A stretch of DNA of 64,000 nucleotides from Ruania rhizosphaerae (GTDB lineage: Bacteria; Actinomycetota; Actinomycetes; Actinomycetales; Beutenbergiaceae): assembly GCF_009805705.1 (NCBI RefSeq), contig NZ_VSMB01000014.1:1-64000 (forward strand), written 5' to 3'. Positions within the stretch are counted from its first letter, which is position 1. Each line of letters opens with the position of its first letter. Shown here in pieces: positions 48,155 through 56,658 of the stretch. The notes under the pieces are model-generated. The model was not told the DNA's origin and did no database searches. It saw nothing but the letters and a program-made list of their open reading frames with translations. The translations under genes and the position numbers were made by a program.

Positions 48155-48630
48155 TGCGTGCGATGCGATGGCTGCGCCGTCGGTGGGCTGCGGTGCGGGC
48201 GGGCACCGACCGGGGGAGTGCGGTGGTGGAGTTCCTCGGGGTCGCGCTCATCCTGCTCGTGCCGACCGTCTACCTGATCGTCACGCTCAGCCGCGTGCAG
48301 GCGGCCGCCTTCGCGGCGGACGGTGCGGCTCGGGATGCGGGCCGTCTGATCGCGCAGGCCGACACGATGGCCGAGGGAGTCTCGCAGGCCGAGCTGGCCG
48401 TGGAGCTGGCGTTCGCCGACCAGGGTTTCACCGTCGACGGGGAGCATGCGCTGGAGGTGACCTGCCAGGAGGACCCGTGCCTGAGCCCTGGCGCGTACCT
48501 GCACCTGGAGGTGAGTGCCGACGTGGACCTCCCGCTCGTGCCGGAGTTTCTCGCCGGTGCCCTCGCCACTCAGGTGCACGTCCAGGGAGAGGCGCTCACC
48601 GCCGTCGACGACTTCCGGGAGTTGCCGTGA
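48151..48630 (+). CDS. TadE/TadF-like pseudopilin
   Basis: 159 residues. N-terminal basic stretch then RGSAVVEFLGVALILLVPTV, a second TadE-type segment, plus SRVQAAAFAADGAARDAGRL. Two cysteines (TCQEDPCLSP). Couples by ATGA to tadE and by GTGA-type overlap to the next gene. Secreted or membrane anchored. Confidence 0.78.
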   Translation: MMRAMRWLRRRWAAVRAGTDRGSAVVEFLGVALILLVPTVYLIVTLSRVQAAAFAADGAARDAGRLIAQADTMAEGVSQAELAVELAFADQGFTVDGEHALEVTCQEDPCLSPGAYLHLEVSADVDLPLVPEFLAGALATQVHVQGEALTAVDDFRELP

Positions 48631-49121
48631 CTCAAACGTTGCTGACCCGGCTGCGCGCACGCTGGCGGTCGCAGGGCCACGACGACGGTCAGATCCTGCT
48701 GCTCTCGCTGGTCTACGGCGTGGTCACGCTTGCCCTCGTGCTCGTCGTGGTGTCGGTGAGCGCGATCTACCTCGAACGCAAGCGGCTGCTCTCGCTCGCC
48801 GATGCGCTCGCCGCGGATGCGGCAGACGCGGTCGACGAAGCGTCCTTCTACGGCGGTGCGGCAGTCGATCCCGGTGACCTTCCGCTCACGGATGCCTCCG
48901 TCCAGGGTGCCGTGGCCGACTACCTGGCAGCGGCCCCGGCCGGGGTGGCAGAGTTTGAGGATTTCGGCGTGGTTCCGCCGACTGGAAGCCCTGATGGCCT
49001 GACGGCGCAGGTGTCACTGACCGCACGAGTGCGGCCCCCGCTGGTGCCGTGGGCGATCATTCCCTTCGCTGACGGGTTCGTCATCGACGTGACCGCCTTC
49101 GGAGAGGCAGACGACGTCTGA
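48627..49121 (+). CDS. TadG-like/secretion helix protein
   Basis: 164 residues from GTG at 48627. DDGQILLLSLVYGVVTLALV is a flp/TadG N-terminal helix, with strands behind it (AVADYLAAAPAGVAEFEDFG, FVIDVTAFGEADDV). Length is shorter than full TadG (no von Willebrand A domain), which is common in actinobacteria. Last gene of the tad cluster. Confidence 0.72.
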   Translation: MTQTLLTRLRARWRSQGHDDGQILLLSLVYGVVTLALVLVVVSVSAIYLERKRLLSLADALAADAADAVDEASFYGGAAVDPGDLPLTDASVQGAVADYLAAAPAGVAEFEDFGVVPPTGSPDGLTAQVSLTARVRPPLVPWAIIPFADGFVIDVTAFGEADDV

Positions 49122-49196
49122 GCGGCGACCGCTTGCTGTACGTTGCGGTCGCCCGATGCGCTTGACGCGTTCGCCCGAGTCGCCGCCTGGCTGAGT

Positions 49197-49706
49197 TCAG
49201 GCCACCGCCGCGATCGCTAGTAGCACGAGGCTCAGCGTCGAGGCGACGGTGCGCACGAGGTTCCACCCCACCCACACCCGGTCGAACTCCGCCCGCATCG
49301 CGGCGATCGCCTCGGCACTTGCGTCTTCGAGGCGCATGTCCCGCACTCGGTTGTTGAACGGCAGGATGACGGTCAGCGTCGGGAGCCAGAAGCCGGCGGC
49401 GTACAGCAGCGCGGCCGCAGCGAGCAGGACCGAGGACGTCGTGCTGAGGGACGACAGGCTCACCACGAACACGACCGGCAGCAGGATGGACGTCCCGAAC
49501 ACGACCACGCCGAACACCGGCTGCCAGTCGACGGAGGGCGCAGTCGGCTGCAGTCTCCGGTCGATCGTCTGAAACCCGGCGAGCGACTCCCGCGCCGGTG
49601 CATCGCGCAGCCCGGGCACGATCAGCGTCGTGAAGGTGAAGAAGACCCCCGCGGACAGGCCTGTGGTCACGAGAGCGATGATCAGCAGCACCTGCACGAT
49701 GTCCAT
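49197..49706 (-). CDS. DUF1772-like membrane protein
   Basis: 169 residues from ATG at 49706. Four hydrophobic helices (MDIVQVLLIIALVTTGLSAG; FGVVVFGTSILLPVVFVVSL; VLLAAAALLYAAGFWLPTLT; C-terminal LVLLAIAAVA). F-T-F-x-x-L-I-V-P-G-L near residue 25-35 is typical of DUF1772. Function uncertain (proposed oxidoreductase-like). Monocistronic, converging with tad genes. Confidence 0.7.
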   Translation of the reverse strand: MDIVQVLLIIALVTTGLSAGVFFTFTTLIVPGLRDAPARESLAGFQTIDRRLQPTAPSVDWQPVFGVVVFGTSILLPVVFVVSLSSLSTTSSVLLAAAALLYAAGFWLPTLTVILPFNNRVRDMRLEDASAEAIAAMRAEFDRVWVGWNLVRTVASTLSLVLLAIAAVA

Positions 49707-50001
49707 CGAAGCCTCCGGGATCCAGGGACCAGCCGCTACAGCACCGACCACGCCACCAGTGCTGTGATCGCGGCAGATGCGCCGAACACCATGGTCCCGG
49801 ATCGAGGCTCGTGATGGAACACCGCGGCACGCTTCCGTGGCCGGGTATGGAAGTGCGCCTTCGCCCGGAGATGCGCCGGAGTGACCGGGGTGCTGCCATG
49901 GAGGTGGCGGTGCGGAGGCCACCGGCACGATGCTCGCGGCTCGGGTCTGTCACCGCAACGAGAGAAGCCCCCTGGCTGCAGCCGGAACCGGCTCGGAATC
50001 A
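49707..50001. other. Intergenic region upstream of copB, no gene seen
   Basis: About 295 bases between the DUF1772-like gene start and the copB promoter. Short open frames on both strands (for example 18 codons ending at 49737) lack ribosome-binding sites. I see no RNA gene. Confidence 0.6.
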
Positions 50002-50030
50002 TTGCCTGGAATACCCCTAGGGGGTATCGT
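50002..50030 (+). promoter_or_regulatory. copB promoter with CsoR-like operator
   Basis: -35-like TTGCCT at 50002-50007 and -10-like TATCGT at 50025-50030 are 17 bases apart. Between them lies the near-palindrome ATACCCCTAGGGGGTAT (50011-50027), which resembles CsoR copper-repressor sites of actinobacteria. Transcription would start about 6 bases before the ATG at 50043. Confidence 0.65.
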
Positions 50031-50042
50031 GTTCAGAACGAC

Positions 50043-52187
50043 ATGGCGAACGACAGGATGCAGATGAGCACCCACGACCACAGCAAGCACACCGGTCGCG
50101 AGCACGAGGAACCCGGCGAACAGGGCCCCAGCGGTCACGGTCACGACGAGCACAGCGGTCATCGCCATCACCAGCAGCAGGGCGGCCATGACCACCATGA
50201 GCACAGCGACCACCACCAGCAGGGTGGCGATGACCATCACGCCCACCATGAACACGGCGACCATGTCGCCCAGTTCCGCCGGCTGTTCTGGATCATGCTC
50301 GCCCTGGCGGTGCCCACGGTGGCCCTCTCACCGGCCTTCGGGCACCTGCTCGGGTACGCTCCGCCGTCGGGAACTGCGTGGATTCCCGCCGTGCTCGGCG
50401 TGGTGATCTACGTCTGGGGCGGGCGGCCGTTCCTCACCGGCGCGGTCTCGGAGCTGCGTTCACGCGCGCCCGGCATGATGCTGCTCATCGGCATGGCGAT
50501 CACTGTGGCATTCCTCGCCTCGGCCGGTGCCACGCTCGGGCTTCTGCCGCACGACCTCGAGTTCTGGTGGGAGCTGGCCCTGCTCGTGGTGATCATGCTG
50601 CTCGGCCACTGGATCGAGATGCGATCGCTTGCCCAGACCTCCTCCGCGCTGGACTCTCTCGCCTCCCTCCTGCCGGATGAGGCCGAGCGCGTGGACCACG
50701 GCGGTGAGATCGTCACGGTCGCCCCGGGTGAACTGACCCAGGGAGACATCGTGGTCGTCCGCCCCGGCGGGCGCATCCCCGCCGACGGCGAGATCATCGA
50801 CGGCCGGGCTCACCTGGACGAGTCGATGATCACCGGGGAGTCCGCTCCGGTTGCGCGTGGGGAGGGAGAGACCGTGGTGGCCGGCACCGTCGCCACCGAC
50901 TCCGGGCTCCGGGTGCAGATCACGGCCGTGGGGGAGCAGACGGCGCTCGCGGGCATCCAGCGGATGGTCGCCGAGGCGCAGTCCACCTCCACGAAGGTGC
51001 AGCGGCTGGCCGATCGCGCCGCGGGCTGGCTGTTCTGGTTCGCGCTCGGCGCGGCCGTGCTGACCGCGGTGGTCTGGCTCGCGCTCGGGAGCCCGGATCA
51101 GGCGCTGATCCGCGTGATCACCGTGCTCGTGATCGCCTGCCCGCACGCGCTCGGGCTGGCGATCCCGCTGGTGGTCTCCATCTCCACCGAGCGGGCCGCA
51201 CGCGCCGGAATCCTGGTCAAGGACCGGCTCGCGCTGGAACGTGCCCGAACGATCGACACCGTGCTCTTCGACAAGACCGGCACGCTGACCAAGGGCGAGC
51301 CCGCTGTGCAGCACATCGCCGGCGACGACACCGACGAGGTGCTGCGCCTGGCTGCGGCCGCCGAAGCCGACAGTGAGCACCCACTGGCACGAGCCATTGT
51401 CCGGGCGGCCGAACACCTCACGTTGCCCGCGGCCTCGGGATTCTCCTCGGAGCCGGCCGTCGGCGTCCGAGCACAGATCGAGGGCCAGGAGGTGCGGGTC
51501 GGGGGACCGGCATTGCTCGGCGAACTCGGTGCGGCCGCGCTCCCGGAGACCACCGCATGGGCTGAGCGGGGCCACACGGTGTTGCACGTGAGCCGCGCGG
51601 GAACCGTGATCGGCGCACTCGCCCTCGCCGACGACATCAGGCCCGAGTCACGCCAAGCTGTGGCAGATCTGCACGCCGAGGGCGTCCGGGTAGTCATGAT
51701 CACCGGTGACGCCGAACCGGTCGCCCAGGCGGTGGCCGAGGAACTCGGGATCGACCAGGTGTTTGCCCAGGTGCGCCCCGAGCACAAGAACGCCCGAGTT
51801 CGTCAGTTGCAGGACGAGGGCCGGGTGGTGGCGATGGTCGGCGACGGCGTGAACGATGCCCCGGCGCTCGCCCAGGCCGATGTGGGTATTGCGATCGGAG
51901 CCGGCACGGATGTGGCGGCCGCCTCAGCGGGGGTCATTCTCGCCGGCGACGATCCCCGGTCGGTGCTGCAGGTGGTGCGGCTTTCCGCCGCCAGCTATCG
52001 CATCATGGTGCAGAACCTGTGGTGGGCCAGCGGGTACAACCTCATCGCCGTGCCGCTCGCCGCGGGTGTGCTGGCGCCTATCGGGTTCGTCATGCCGATG
52101 GCGGTAGGAGCGCTGCTGATGAGCGCCTCCACGGTCGTCGTGGCCCTCAACGCCCTGCGATTGCGCCGCATCGACCTGGGAACCTGA
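50043..52187 (+). CDS. copB: Heavy-metal (copper) P1B-type ATPase, CopB-like
   Basis: 714 residues. The first ~75 are His-rich (HHQQQGGHDHHEHSDHHQQG), a metal-binding region. Eight TM helices are interspersed with TGES (SMITGESAPV), CPH (IACPHALGLAIP, the CopB signature), DKTGT (LFDKTGTLTKGE) and GDGVNDAPAL. CPH plus His-rich N-terminus marks the CopB (P1B-3) subgroup exporting Cu. The promoter carries a CsoR-like site. A start at 50067 is also possible. Confidence 0.88.
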   Translation: MANDRMQMSTHDHSKHTGREHEEPGEQGPSGHGHDEHSGHRHHQQQGGHDHHEHSDHHQQGGDDHHAHHEHGDHVAQFRRLFWIMLALAVPTVALSPAFGHLLGYAPPSGTAWIPAVLGVVIYVWGGRPFLTGAVSELRSRAPGMMLLIGMAITVAFLASAGATLGLLPHDLEFWWELALLVVIMLLGHWIEMRSLAQTSSALDSLASLLPDEAERVDHGGEIVTVAPGELTQGDIVVVRPGGRIPADGEIIDGRAHLDESMITGESAPVARGEGETVVAGTVATDSGLRVQITAVGEQTALAGIQRMVAEAQSTSTKVQRLADRAAGWLFWFALGAAVLTAVVWLALGSPDQALIRVITVLVIACPHALGLAIPLVVSISTERAARAGILVKDRLALERARTIDTVLFDKTGTLTKGEPAVQHIAGDDTDEVLRLAAAAEADSEHPLARAIVRAAEHLTLPAASGFSSEPAVGVRAQIEGQEVRVGGPALLGELGAAALPETTAWAERGHTVLHVSRAGTVIGALALADDIRPESRQAVADLHAEGVRVVMITGDAEPVAQAVAEELGIDQVFAQVRPEHKNARVRQLQDEGRVVAMVGDGVNDAPALAQADVGIAIGAGTDVAAASAGVILAGDDPRSVLQVVRLSAASYRIMVQNLWWASGYNLIAVPLAAGVLAPIGFVMPMAVGALLMSASTVVVALNALRLRRIDLGT

Positions 52188-52275
52188 CCGGGTCGACACG
52201 GGCGCGTTGAGCCGGGGTGCCCAGCTGCACGAGTCGACGCATCTGTGTCGCTCCGGTAACTGAGACCGGCTCAAC

Positions 52276-52320
52276 CACGACGGCGGAGCTCACCTTCCGT
52301 AGGTGAGCTCCGCCGTCGTG
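52276..52320. terminator. Bidirectional terminator-like hairpin
   Basis: Perfect 19-bp inverted repeat starting CACGACGGCGGAGCTCACC, loop TTCCGTA, lying between convergent copB and the transporter operon. Confidence 0.75.
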
Positions 52321-52336
52321 AGGTGTGGCTAGGTCG

Positions 52337-53137
52337 TCACAGGACCGCGCGCAGGAACTCCTTCGTGCGCTCGTGCGTGGGGTTGGAGAACATCACGTCG
52401 GGCTGAGCGTCCTCGATGATGTGCCCGCTGTCGAACATGAGCACCCGGTCGGAGACGTCCTGGGCGAACTGCATCTCGTGGGTGACGATCAGCATCGTGA
52501 TGTCGGTGTTCTCGGCCAGATCGCGCAGCACCTGGAGCACATCGCCCACGAGCTCGGGGTCCAGGGCCGAGGTGACCTCGTCCAGCAGCAGGATCTCCGG
52601 GTCCATCGCCAGCGCGCGGGCGATGGCCACGCGCTGCTGCTGACCACCGGAGAGCCGGCTCGGGTGCTGGTCAGCCTTGTCGCCCAGGCCGACCTGCTCC
52701 AGGAGTTCCTTCCCGCGAGTGCGAGCCTCCTCCTTTGACTTGCCGAGCACATGCACCGGCGCTTCGATGATGTTCTCGATCACGGTCATGTTCGGGAACA
52801 GGTTGAACTGCTGGAACACCATCCCGATCCGGCGGGTCAGCTGAGCGACGTCCTTGTGACGGCGGGCCACGCGCTTGCCGCCACGTTCGACGTGGGTCAG
52901 CGGGACGCCGTCGACGTGGATGTAGCCGCCGGTGAGGGACTCCAGGGTCATCACCAGGCGCAGAATCGTCGTCTTACCGGAACCCGACGGTCCGATCAGC
53001 GTGACGCGCTGGCCGCGCTCGACCTCGAAGTTCAGGTCGTTCAGCACGGTCAGGTCGCCGAACTTCTTGACGACGTTCTCGAACGTCAGGGCCGGGGCAC
53101 CGGGCACCGGCTGCAGGGACTCATCAGTAGGTGGCAA
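52337..53137 (-). CDS. ehuA: Amino-acid/ectoine ABC transporter ATPase
   Basis: 266 residues. Walker A GPSGSGKTT, signature [15 protein letters not shown], Walker B ILLLDEVTSALDP, H-loop VTHEM. Polar amino-acid type ATPase (GlnQ/EhuA). Order substrate-binding protein, permease, permease, ATPase equals ehuBCDA. The start overlaps the permease stop. Ends before the 52276-52320 terminator. Confidence 0.78.
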   Translation of the reverse strand: MPPTDESLQPVPGAPALTFENVVKKFGDLTVLNDLNFEVERGQRVTLIGPSGSGKTTILRLVMTLESLTGGYIHVDGVPLTHVERGGKRVARRHKDVAQLTRRIGMVFQQFNLFPNMTVIENIIEAPVHVLGKSKEEARTRGKELLEQVGLGDKADQHPSRLSGGQQQRVAIARALAMDPEILLLDEVTSALDPELVGDVLQVLRDLAENTDITMLIVTHEMQFAQDVSDRVLMFDSGHIIEDAQPDVMFSNPTHERTKEFLRAVL

Positions 53138-53774
53138 GGCGGTTCTCCAGTTTGCGCATCAGGACGGCGGTCGGGTAGCTCGCCGCGAGGAAGATCAGGC
53201 CGGCGAGGATGAACGGCTCGTCATAGCTGAAGGTGCTGCCGCCGTACTTCTCGGCCGCGGTGACCATCTCGGGCACCGAGATCATGATCAGGAAGGGGGT
53301 GTCCTTGAACATGGCGATCGCCCAGTTTCCGAGCGAAGGAACGGTGGCTCGCAACGCCTGCGGGATGATCACCGCCCGCCAGGTGCGGCCCTTCGACATC
53401 GACAGCGCCGTGGCGGCCTCCCACTGACCTGGGCGGATGGACTCGATCCCAGCACGGTACGATTCCGCCATATACGTCGAGTAGTGAACCGCGTACACAA
53501 TGAGCCCGACTGTGAGCGCCTCAACATCGGTTGTGATGACAAAGGCCCAGATCGCGGCCAGCTGCAACGGGATCGGCGTCATCCGGATGATGTCGAGGAT
53601 GCGGAAGATGATCGCAGCGACCACCTTGGGTGCCTCACGGAGGACGATGGCCCAGACCAGGCCGAGAACCGCTGCGCCGATCGAGGAGACGATTGTCACC
53701 AGAAGGGTGACGCGAAGGAACGCGGACAGTAGCTCTGGCAGCACGGCTGCTGCGTGGTCCCAGCTCCAGTTCAT
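53124..53774 (-). CDS. ehuD: ABC transporter permease (EhuD-like)
   Basis: 216 residues, five TM helices (LRVTLLVTIVSSIGAAVLGL, AIIFRILDIIRMTPIPLQLA and others). EAA loop QWEAATALSMSKGRTWRAVI identifies an amino-acid type permease. The two bases between its start and the next permease's stop indicate one operon. Confidence 0.75.
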   Translation of the reverse strand: MNWSWDHAAAVLPELLSAFLRVTLLVTIVSSIGAAVLGLVWAIVLREAPKVVAAIIFRILDIIRMTPIPLQLAAIWAFVITTDVEALTVGLIVYAVHYSTYMAESYRAGIESIRPGQWEAATALSMSKGRTWRAVIIPQALRATVPSLGNWAIAMFKDTPFLIMISVPEMVTAAEKYGGSTFSYDEPFILAGLIFLAASYPTAVLMRKLENRLATY

Positions 53775-53775
53775 G

Positions 53776-54489
53776 TCAGCCCACCCCCGCCACGGCTTCA
53801 GCGCGCTTGGTGGCCTTGCGGCTCTCCGGCTTCAGACCGAGACGCCGCTGGGCGCGAAGCTCCAGGATGCGCATCCCGCTGGAGAGGAGCTGGTTCAGCG
53901 CGTAGTAGATCGCAAAACCGATCCCGAACGAGAACAGCTTGCCCATCGTCCGGCGTAGGTCATCGGCCACAAATGTCACGTCGTGCAAGAAGATGAAGCT
54001 CGCCAGGGCCGTCCCCTTGACCAGCATGACCAAGAGGTTGTTCAGGCCAGGAAGCATCAGCGCCCATGCCTGCGGCCAGATAATGCGCGCCATGCGCTGG
54101 ACGGAACCCATGGACAGAGCCGTCGTCGCTTCCCACTGTGCCTTGGGGACCGCCGCGAGAGAGCCACGGACGACCTCGGCACCGTAGGCGCCGTAGTTGA
54201 GCCCGAGAGCGGCAATACCGACCGGGATCGGGTCGAGTTCCAAGCCGATCTGCGGGAGCACGAAGAAGAAGAAGAACAACTGCACCACGAGCGACGTGCC
54301 GCGGAAGAACTCCACCACCATGCGACCGGGTGCCCGTAGCCAGGAATTCGGGCTCAGCGTCAGTAGCCCGAGCGCGACGGCAATCACGAAAGCGACGGCG
54401 GCGCCGCCCAGGCCGAGCTGGAGGGTGACCACCAGTCCGTCCCAGAAACGCGGCGCCGCCGTGCTCAGATCATCGAGGAACGCGTCCAC
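53776..54489 (-). CDS. ehuC: ABC transporter permease (EhuC-like)
   Basis: 237 residues. TM helices with LVVTLQLGLGGAAVAFVIAV at the N-terminus and EAA loop QWEATTALSMGSVQRMARII. C-terminal basic tail (LKPESRKATKRAEAVAGVG). Pairs with the permease at 53124-53774. 11 bases separate it from the binding protein. Confidence 0.75.
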   Translation of the reverse strand: MDAFLDDLSTAAPRFWDGLVVTLQLGLGGAAVAFVIAVALGLLTLSPNSWLRAPGRMVVEFFRGTSLVVQLFFFFFVLPQIGLELDPIPVGIAALGLNYGAYGAEVVRGSLAAVPKAQWEATTALSMGSVQRMARIIWPQAWALMLPGLNNLLVMLVKGTALASFIFLHDVTFVADDLRRTMGKLFSFGIGFAIYYALNQLLSSGMRILELRAQRRLGLKPESRKATKRAEAVAGVG

Positions 54490-54500
54490 GAGAAGGGTGC

Positions 54501-55433
54501 TCAGCCAGCCTCGGGAAGCTCGCCGGCGCAGAGCATCTCAGTGGTGATGTCCTCCGGCGCGTACTCAGCGGCGCTGAACCCGAACTCACCGACGACGGAC
54601 TCGAAGTCCTCCGCGCTGCCGATCACGCTGCGGTAGGCCTCGTTGTAGGCCTCACGGAACTCGTCGTCGTCCGGGTGGAATACGGTCGCGCCCGCACCGA
54701 CCTGGGAGATGCCGTCGACCTCTGCCACGAATGACTCGGTCACCTCGACCGGAACATCCGGGTTGCGCTCAGCGAGCGCACGCAGGGAAATGCCGGTCAA
54801 GGCGTAGGCGTCGACACGCCCAGCTTCGACGAGTTCCATACCGTCCTCGTTGGTTCCCACGGTCTCGTACTCGATGCCGAGATCAGTGGCGTAGCCCTCT
54901 TCGATGGCGCCACTACCCACGGCGAGCGTGAGGTCGGTGTCGACCATGTCCTGGAGGGTGGCCAGGCCGTTGGGGTTGCCCTCCGGCACCATCAGCCCGG
55001 TGGTGTACATGATCTCGGGAACACCGAAGTCGGCCTCGGCGCAGCGCTCCGGCAGGATCGACATCCCCGCCGAGATCGCGTCGAAGCGGCCGGCGTTCAG
55101 ACCCGGGATGAGGGCGTCCCAGTCGACCACGGTGGCCTCGATGTCATCGATCCCGAGCTCGGCGAAGACGGCCTCGTGGATCGCGATCGTGGCGCCGGTC
55201 GGGTTCCCTTCGTCGTCCAGGAAGCTGTAGGGCTCCTCACCGTTGATGCCCACGGTGATGGTTCCGGACTCCTGGAGCTCGGCCAGGGTGCCGCCGGAGT
55301 TGTCGCCGCCGTTTCCGCCGTTCGTGTCGTCGTTGCCACCTTCAGTGTCGCCACCGCCGCACGCGGCCAGTCCGAAGGCGATTGCCCCCGCGGCTGCGGT
55401 CAGCGCGACACTCCGTCGCGTCGTGATTGTCAT
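54501..55433 (-). CDS. ehuB: ABC transporter substrate-binding lipoprotein (EhuB-like)
   Basis: 310 residues. Signal peptide with lipobox GLAAC (AFGLAACGGG), then a Gly/Asn-rich linker. Body: TITVGINGEEPYSFLDDEGN, LIPGLNAGRFDAISAGMSIL and PERCAEADFGVPE, the PERC segment being characteristic of EhuB-type ectoine/hydroxyectoine-binding proteins. RBS AAGGGA lies six bases before the ATG. Ligand still to be tested; an amino acid is the alternative. Confidence 0.72.
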   Translation of the reverse strand: MTITTRRSVALTAAAGAIAFGLAACGGGDTEGGNDDTNGGNGGDNSGGTLAELQESGTITVGINGEEPYSFLDDEGNPTGATIAIHEAVFAELGIDDIEATVVDWDALIPGLNAGRFDAISAGMSILPERCAEADFGVPEIMYTTGLMVPEGNPNGLATLQDMVDTDLTLAVGSGAIEEGYATDLGIEYETVGTNEDGMELVEAGRVDAYALTGISLRALAERNPDVPVEVTESFVAEVDGISQVGAGATVFHPDDDEFREAYNEAYRSVIGSAEDFESVVGEFGFSAAEYAPEDITTEMLCAGELPEAG

Positions 55434-55925
55434 CTTGATCCCTTCGGTTGGACGAGGCCAAGCCTCCCGGTCACCAACCCCCGTGCACTGGGGGTGCGGC
55501 CCCCTCTGTCGCCTCGCCAGGACGTGTGTCCGGCGAAGTTGATCAGGCGCGCGGTACCGGACGGGTCACCCCGACTGGTCTTCGATGCCACTCCACGCTA
55601 AGCAACGGGGCGTGCGTGCTCAAACGGGCCAGACCCGCGCGCAGGTGCGTCGCGAGCACTCTGGTGGGTACCGAGCAATCTGTGTGATCCTGCGGGTTTG
55701 ACGTCACTCTCGCCATAGTGGAACAGGTGGACGGAAGGCGCGTGACGCCGTCGACCATCGTTATCATTCCGAGACGATCTCCACAGGAATCTTTGGCTCC
55801 AGTAAAGAATACTTTGCCGTCACTTTGCTTTGGCTGCTGGTGTCGGATGCTCTCGACGTCGTCGCCTGACCGGTTCTACACGCCCCTGCAGGTCCCTGTT
55901 GCCTCTCGCGGCCCCGTGCGATCAT
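55434..55925. other. Intergenic region between ehuB and the glycosylase gene
   Basis: About 490 bases containing two divergent promoters by inference. Small open frames (for example 55543-55767 on the minus strand) have no ribosome-binding sites. No RNA gene or clear hairpin seen. Confidence 0.55.
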
Positions 55926-55931
55926 GTGCTC

Positions 55932-56495
55932 GTGGGATTCCAGATCGCCAATGAGCCGGCAGCCGACCAGGTCCTCGACGAGCATCCGTTCGCCGTGCTC
56001 GTCGGGATGATGCTCGACCAGCAATACGGGATGGAGCACGCCTTCCGGGGTGGATGGAAAGTCCTCACCAGGTTCGGCACGCTGGACCCGGCCGCTATCG
56101 CGGCGGCAGACCCGGAGGAGTTCAAAGCCATGTGCTCGACTCCGCCGGCGATCCACCGGTTCCCCGGGTCGATGGCCGGCCGCCTGCAGGAGCTTGCCCG
56201 GATCGTGGCCGACGACTACGACGGCGATGTCACCCGCCTGTGGTCGGAGGCGGCGTCAGGCAAGGAACTGGTGAAGCGGATCATGGCGTTGCCTGGCTTC
56301 GGGAAGCAGAAGGCGCAGATCTTCGTCGCGCTGCTCGCCAAGCAGCTCGGGGTGCGCCCGGACGGATGGCAGGAAGCGGCAGGGGACTACGCACTCGACG
56401 GGCATCGCTCGGTTGCGGACGTCGTCGATGCCGAGTCTCTGCTGCGGGTACGTGAGTACAAGCAGGCCAAGAAGGCGGCGGCCAAGACCTCCTGA
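55932..56495 (+). CDS. HhH-GPD-type base excision repair protein
   Basis: About 187 residues from GTG at 55932 (GTG at 55926 also possible). ADQVLDEHPFAVLVGMMLDQ start and the helix-hairpin-helix MALPGFGKQKAQIFVALLAK identify the HhH-GPD superfamily. The typical catalytic Asp may be D in YALDGHRSVADV. Substrate unknown. Lies alone on the plus strand. Confidence 0.82.
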   Translation: MGFQIANEPAADQVLDEHPFAVLVGMMLDQQYGMEHAFRGGWKVLTRFGTLDPAAIAAADPEEFKAMCSTPPAIHRFPGSMAGRLQELARIVADDYDGDVTRLWSEAASGKELVKRIMALPGFGKQKAQIFVALLAKQLGVRPDGWQEAAGDYALDGHRSVADVVDAESLLRVREYKQAKKAAAKTS

Positions 56496-56658
56496 CGACC
56501 TGCCTGAGGTCGTTTCCCGGTACGTGCTTTGCAGGCCGATGACCGGTGTCGGCAGTATCACAGCAATCCAGCGCGAATCGATTCGACCGGATGGTAGAGC
56601 CGCCCGGAGAATGGTGTAGCCCGCTGTTCTTTCGCGCTCTACCTCCGGGAACCCCGCC

